Shown in pieces: positions 63,922-64,000 of a stretch of 64,000 nucleotides of DNA; position 1 is the stretch's first letter; each line of letters starts with the position of its first letter. The notes under the pieces were generated by a model. That model did no database searches. It was given only the letters and a program-made list of their open reading frames with translations, and was not told where the DNA came from. Location of the stretch: the NCBI RefSeq assembly GCF_049532985.1, contig NZ_CP186693.1:5890001-5954000 (forward strand), written 5' to 3'. The translations under genes were made by a program, and so were the position numbers. Source of the stretch: Promicromonospora sp049532985. Lineage in GTDB: Bacteria > Actinomycetota > Actinomycetes > Actinomycetales > Cellulomonadaceae.

Positions 63922-64000
63922 ATGACCAACCGCACCGTCCTGGTCCTGCTCGACCCGGCCACCGAGGTCCGCACCAGCGCCCTGGAGCTCCTCACCATCG
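63922..64000 (+). CDS. etfA: Electron transfer flavoprotein, alpha subunit (3' end outside window)
   Basis: 26 residues are visible (MTNRTVLVLLDPA, then TEVRTSALELLTI), the typical start of an ETF alpha chain. It begins 58 bp after etfB with GAAAGG upstream of the ATG at 63922; a GTG one codon earlier is an alternative. Assignment rests mainly on its position after etfB. Confidence 0.85.
   Translation, partial: MTNRTVLVLLDPATEVRTSALELLTI

Overview
The window is about 64 kb of very GC-rich, densely coding DNA. GTG starts are frequent, 4-bp ATGA/GTGA gene overlaps are common, and third codon positions are almost all G or C. It encodes a class Ib ribonucleotide reductase (nrdHIEF), the GlgE maltosyltransferase pathway, an actinobacterial 7Fe ferredoxin-dapC pair and a DivIVA/FilP-like coiled-coil protein. 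Together these point to a high-GC Gram-positive actinobacterium, most likely of the Micrococcales (Cellulomonas, Cellulosimicrobium, Isoptericola or Promicromonospora relatives). That placement is inference from gene content. I see no rRNA, tRNA, CRISPR array, insertion sequence, prophage or integrase, so this looks like chromosomal backbone.

Layout. 1-1.2 kb: 3' part of a serine hydrolase. 1.4-5.5 kb: nrdHIEF behind two tandem NrdR-box-like palindromes and closed by a strong hairpin. 5.7-13 kb: small enzymes, a two-component system (the kinase has an unusual C-terminal membrane-plus-exported extension) divergent from a PAP2 phosphatase, a phosphoribosyltransferase, a tandem-FKBP lipoprotein, a small zinc-ribbon-like protein and two alpha/beta hydrolases. 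13-19.7 kb: the least characterised part, with a long coiled-coil polar-scaffold-like protein, a membrane protein with a long charged/proline-rich cytosolic tail, two tandemly duplicated lipoproteins of unknown family, and a cysteine-less thioredoxin-TPR protein. 19.7-30.5 kb: the GlgE branch (glgE-treS-mak-glgB) divergent from glgP; together with glgX at 60.7-63 kb these convert trehalose to maltose, maltose-1-phosphate and branched alpha-glucan and degrade that glucan. 30.7-34 kb: SH3-like small protein, fdxA, dapC, gltA. 34.2-42 kb: a four-gene ABC system with two giant FtsX-type permeases and two ATPases. 42.3-47.7 kb: an oligopeptide ABC importer with a fused OppDF ATPase. 47.9-56 kb: typA, a PIG-L deacetylase, a LURP-one protein, a small membrane protein and a very large VanW protein. 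56-58.8 kb: a divergent prephenate-dehydratase-like protein translationally coupled to pheA and tyrA. 58.9-64 kb: an FAD dehydrogenase, glgX, etfB and the start of etfA.

Two families of intergenic palindromes stand out. Family A (arms CGTTGAGTGC-n-GGAT-n-TTCGCCC) lies after the thioredoxin/glgB pair and after typA. Family B (centre GATCGGTC-n-T-n-TGATTGACCGA) lies between mak and glgB and after glgP, the second time next to a roughly 32-bp tandem array built from its half-site. In two cases the repeat arm itself supplies the stop codon of the neighbouring gene. Many operons also start as apparent leaderless transcripts, with a TAnnnT box 6-7 nt before the GTG/ATG.

The strongest candidates for something undescribed are the 15.0-18.6 kb membrane protein plus duplicated-lipoprotein module, the histidine kinase with the exported C-terminal domain, the prephenate-dehydratase-like protein coupled to pheA, and the two palindrome families.
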